Shown piece after piece: positions 31,031-32,560 of a DNA stretch of 32,560 nt; position 1 is the stretch's first letter, and each line of letters begins with the position of its first letter. A model generated the notes under the pieces. It made no database searches. It had not been told where the DNA came from and worked only from the letters and a program-made list of their open reading frames with translations. Position numbers and translations under genes: made by a program. The stretch comes from Thermomucor indicae-seudaticae (taxonomy: Eukaryota > Mucoromycota > Mucoromycetes > Mucorales > Lichtheimiaceae). Location of the stretch: the NCBI GenBank assembly GCA_000787465.1, contig JSYX01000400.1, positions 1 through 32,560 of the forward strand, written 5' to 3'.

Positions 31031-32560
31031 ACTACCTTCCGGAAATGGGAATATGCAATAGCTGACTCGTCATCAATATGAAATGTCAATATGCTATTAA
31101 CAAACGTCGGATTTATGAAGCCAATATTGGTGTAACTTTCGTTATAGGATATGAATAAGTGGTCTAATGCTGGAATTATTGAATTACTATGTCATGACCT
31201 TGCGCAAAGTATAGCGAGGATATTTTCGACCTGAATGCGGATTTTCTGGGTCAGAGAATTTAGCATCAAGGCAAGCTTTGCATGGCCCCTGGTTTGCGTC
31301 TCGCTCGGGGCTTCTCAATCACATAGTCGTTCGCTTGTATCTCTCATTTTTTTGTTTCCTGCAACACTAGCCGTGGATATCAGATATGAACATAACATGC
31401 ATATATGTATGTAATCAAAATCTTCTGCATCCCCTGCGTACAGTGCGCGCACTTTATAGTGACGTTCGATATAGTGATAATTCAATATCGTGGTCACATT
31501 TCTGGCCCATCCGGCTGGTCATTATATCGAGCAGCTATTATATTTACTGTTGCAAGGATAAATTTCAGCTGCGAGCGTCCAGAATAGATCGTTGACTTTG
31601 AGTCGTAATTGATCCTTGACTTAAAGCGCGCAAATCTACATCATCTTTGATCAATCCTTGACTACTAGTGTGATATCCCAGGAGAATATTGCAGAATTAT
31701 ACTTTGTTAAAAGCGGCACAGAGGATAGCTGGACAACCCCTCAAATATTGCTTAAAGGAGTTTGCTTGATATAATTTTCCCTGTATCGATTAATAACACA
31801 TCCACGAAATGCGTTCTAATGATATAGTTGCCAAGATAAATATTAACTATCGCAACGACTGCTTCGGATCGTATTTGCCCAATAATTCTTCGTGATCGAG
31901 AATTTATCCACAATGTACGATTAGCTGCGCCTTGTGCATGGATAAAGCGGTGCAATACCAACGGAACGCAAATTCGACCTATCGACGCTCTCGATATTGC
32001 GATCACACTTTGGGGCTACCTTCAGCATGGATATATAGCGCCGCCACTGTAGATAAGAAGGAATTATCATGTGAACCCGCGTCATCATGCACTATCACAC
32101 CATATGTCAAGATCTGCTCTCTTTGGGCTCTTTAATGGTAGTGGCATAAAACTGCTCCATGAGAATTCCGGAGAGCATCTATATGTATCAAGTGCCATTA
32201 GCCATTGATTCTCCTTTATACCTTACTGATACCCATGCTGCCTTATGCTCAAGGATACCACTGAAACCGATTGTTAGTGGCAACAGGTTATAGCTACCGA
32301 CTTTACACTGCTACTGATATATAGAAATAGCTTGTTCAAACGTCATCAATGACTGCATTCTGTTTGTTCAGTTTATCTTCTTGTTGCGAGGATGCATCGA
32401 GGAAATATCAAGTCAATTACTTTAGTCCGTTGTATGGCACTTTAATAGCGGCTATAGCACGTTCATCTCTCTAACGTTACGCAACCGACACCATTGCCAC
32501 ATGAGGCTGTCAAATACAAGGGAGGTGCACAATTGACTGTCAATTAGATTTTCTCATGCA
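31031..32560. other. AT-rich terminal region without a supported gene (1.5 kb)
   Basis: After the trailer of synthetase B comes a pogo-like miniature element (31441-31549), then AT-rich sequence. A minus-strand open frame at 31752-32006 is moderately protein-like, but no family is recognised. Nothing else could be supported up to the window end. Confidence 0.4.
31441..31549. mobile_element. 109-bp pogo/Tc1-mariner-like miniature element
   Basis: It starts CAGT after a TA dinucleotide and ends ACTG. The inner arms TATAGTGACGTTCGATATAG (from 31455) and, read from the other end, TATAATAGCTGCTCGATATA share TCGATATA and a following TGA. TATA.TGA..TTCGATATA-type termini are typical of pogo/Tigger-related elements. 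The right flank is TT rather than TA, so the ends are worn. Confidence 0.42.

Noticed and set aside
31752..32006. 84-codon minus-strand frame near the end
   Set aside because: Moderately protein-like but no recognisable family; might be a transposon remnant, not claimed.
1..32560. tRNA, rRNA or CRISPR
   Set aside because: No cloverleaf-compatible B-box context (sites such as 2741 and 10581 fail), no rRNA-like blocks and no regularly spaced repeats with spacers.

Overview
This is eukaryotic DNA from a filamentous fungus. The most likely source is an early-diverging lineage of the Mucorales / Mucoromycota type. Genes carry many short GT-AG introns (mostly 48-72 nt) with GTAAGT-like donors. TATA boxes lie about 45-70 nt before the start codon and leaders are CT-rich. 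The gene content also fits: an NDT80/PhoG factor, a GATA-like factor, a prenylated SKT5/Chs4-type protein, a P450 with a Mucorales-style I-helix, and a Fanzor-type (TnpB-like) relic. No organelle, viral or bacterial signature was seen. All exon structures below were built by hand from splice consensus, reading frame and protein family knowledge; there is no transcript evidence.

Layout. (1) 139-858 (-): small Zn2Cys6 transcription factor, followed by about 4.6 kb with no convincing gene. (2) 5480-7367 (+): NDT80/PhoG-like transcription factor (3 exons). (3) 7845-11742 (+): large BRE4-like aromatic-acid-exporter-family membrane protein (8 exons). It converges with (4) 11874-13317 (-): Sel1-repeat protein of the SKT5/Chs4 type ending in a CaaX box. 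That gene shares a 246-bp divergent promoter with (5) 13564-14054 (+): a four-exon TMEM14 gene of 101 codons. (6) 15985-17307 (+): GATA-like zinc-finger protein, convergent with (7) 18611-20737 (-): ten-exon cytochrome P450. (8) About 21-25.3 kb is a decayed, transposon-rich stretch: a frameshifted Fanzor-like pseudogene (-), short hAT-like miniature elements, a GC-rich repeat cluster and a second decayed reading frame of unknown family. (9) 25616-27684 and 28842-31030 (both +): two tandem 4-coumarate-CoA-ligase-like acyl-CoA synthetases ending in peroxisomal signals AKL and SKL. (10) 31.0-32.6 kb is AT-rich with a pogo-like miniature element.

How the genes fit together. The left and centre look like ordinary housekeeping or developmental genes: transcription factors, chitin-synthase regulation, membrane transport. 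The right side pairs a P450 with duplicated peroxisomal acyl-CoA ligases across a transposon graveyard. Whether these form a metabolic neighbourhood is inference. The most unusual items are the Fanzor-like relic, two GC-AG introns in unrelated genes, a predicted 34-nt intron, and a GATA-like finger with a 32-residue loop.
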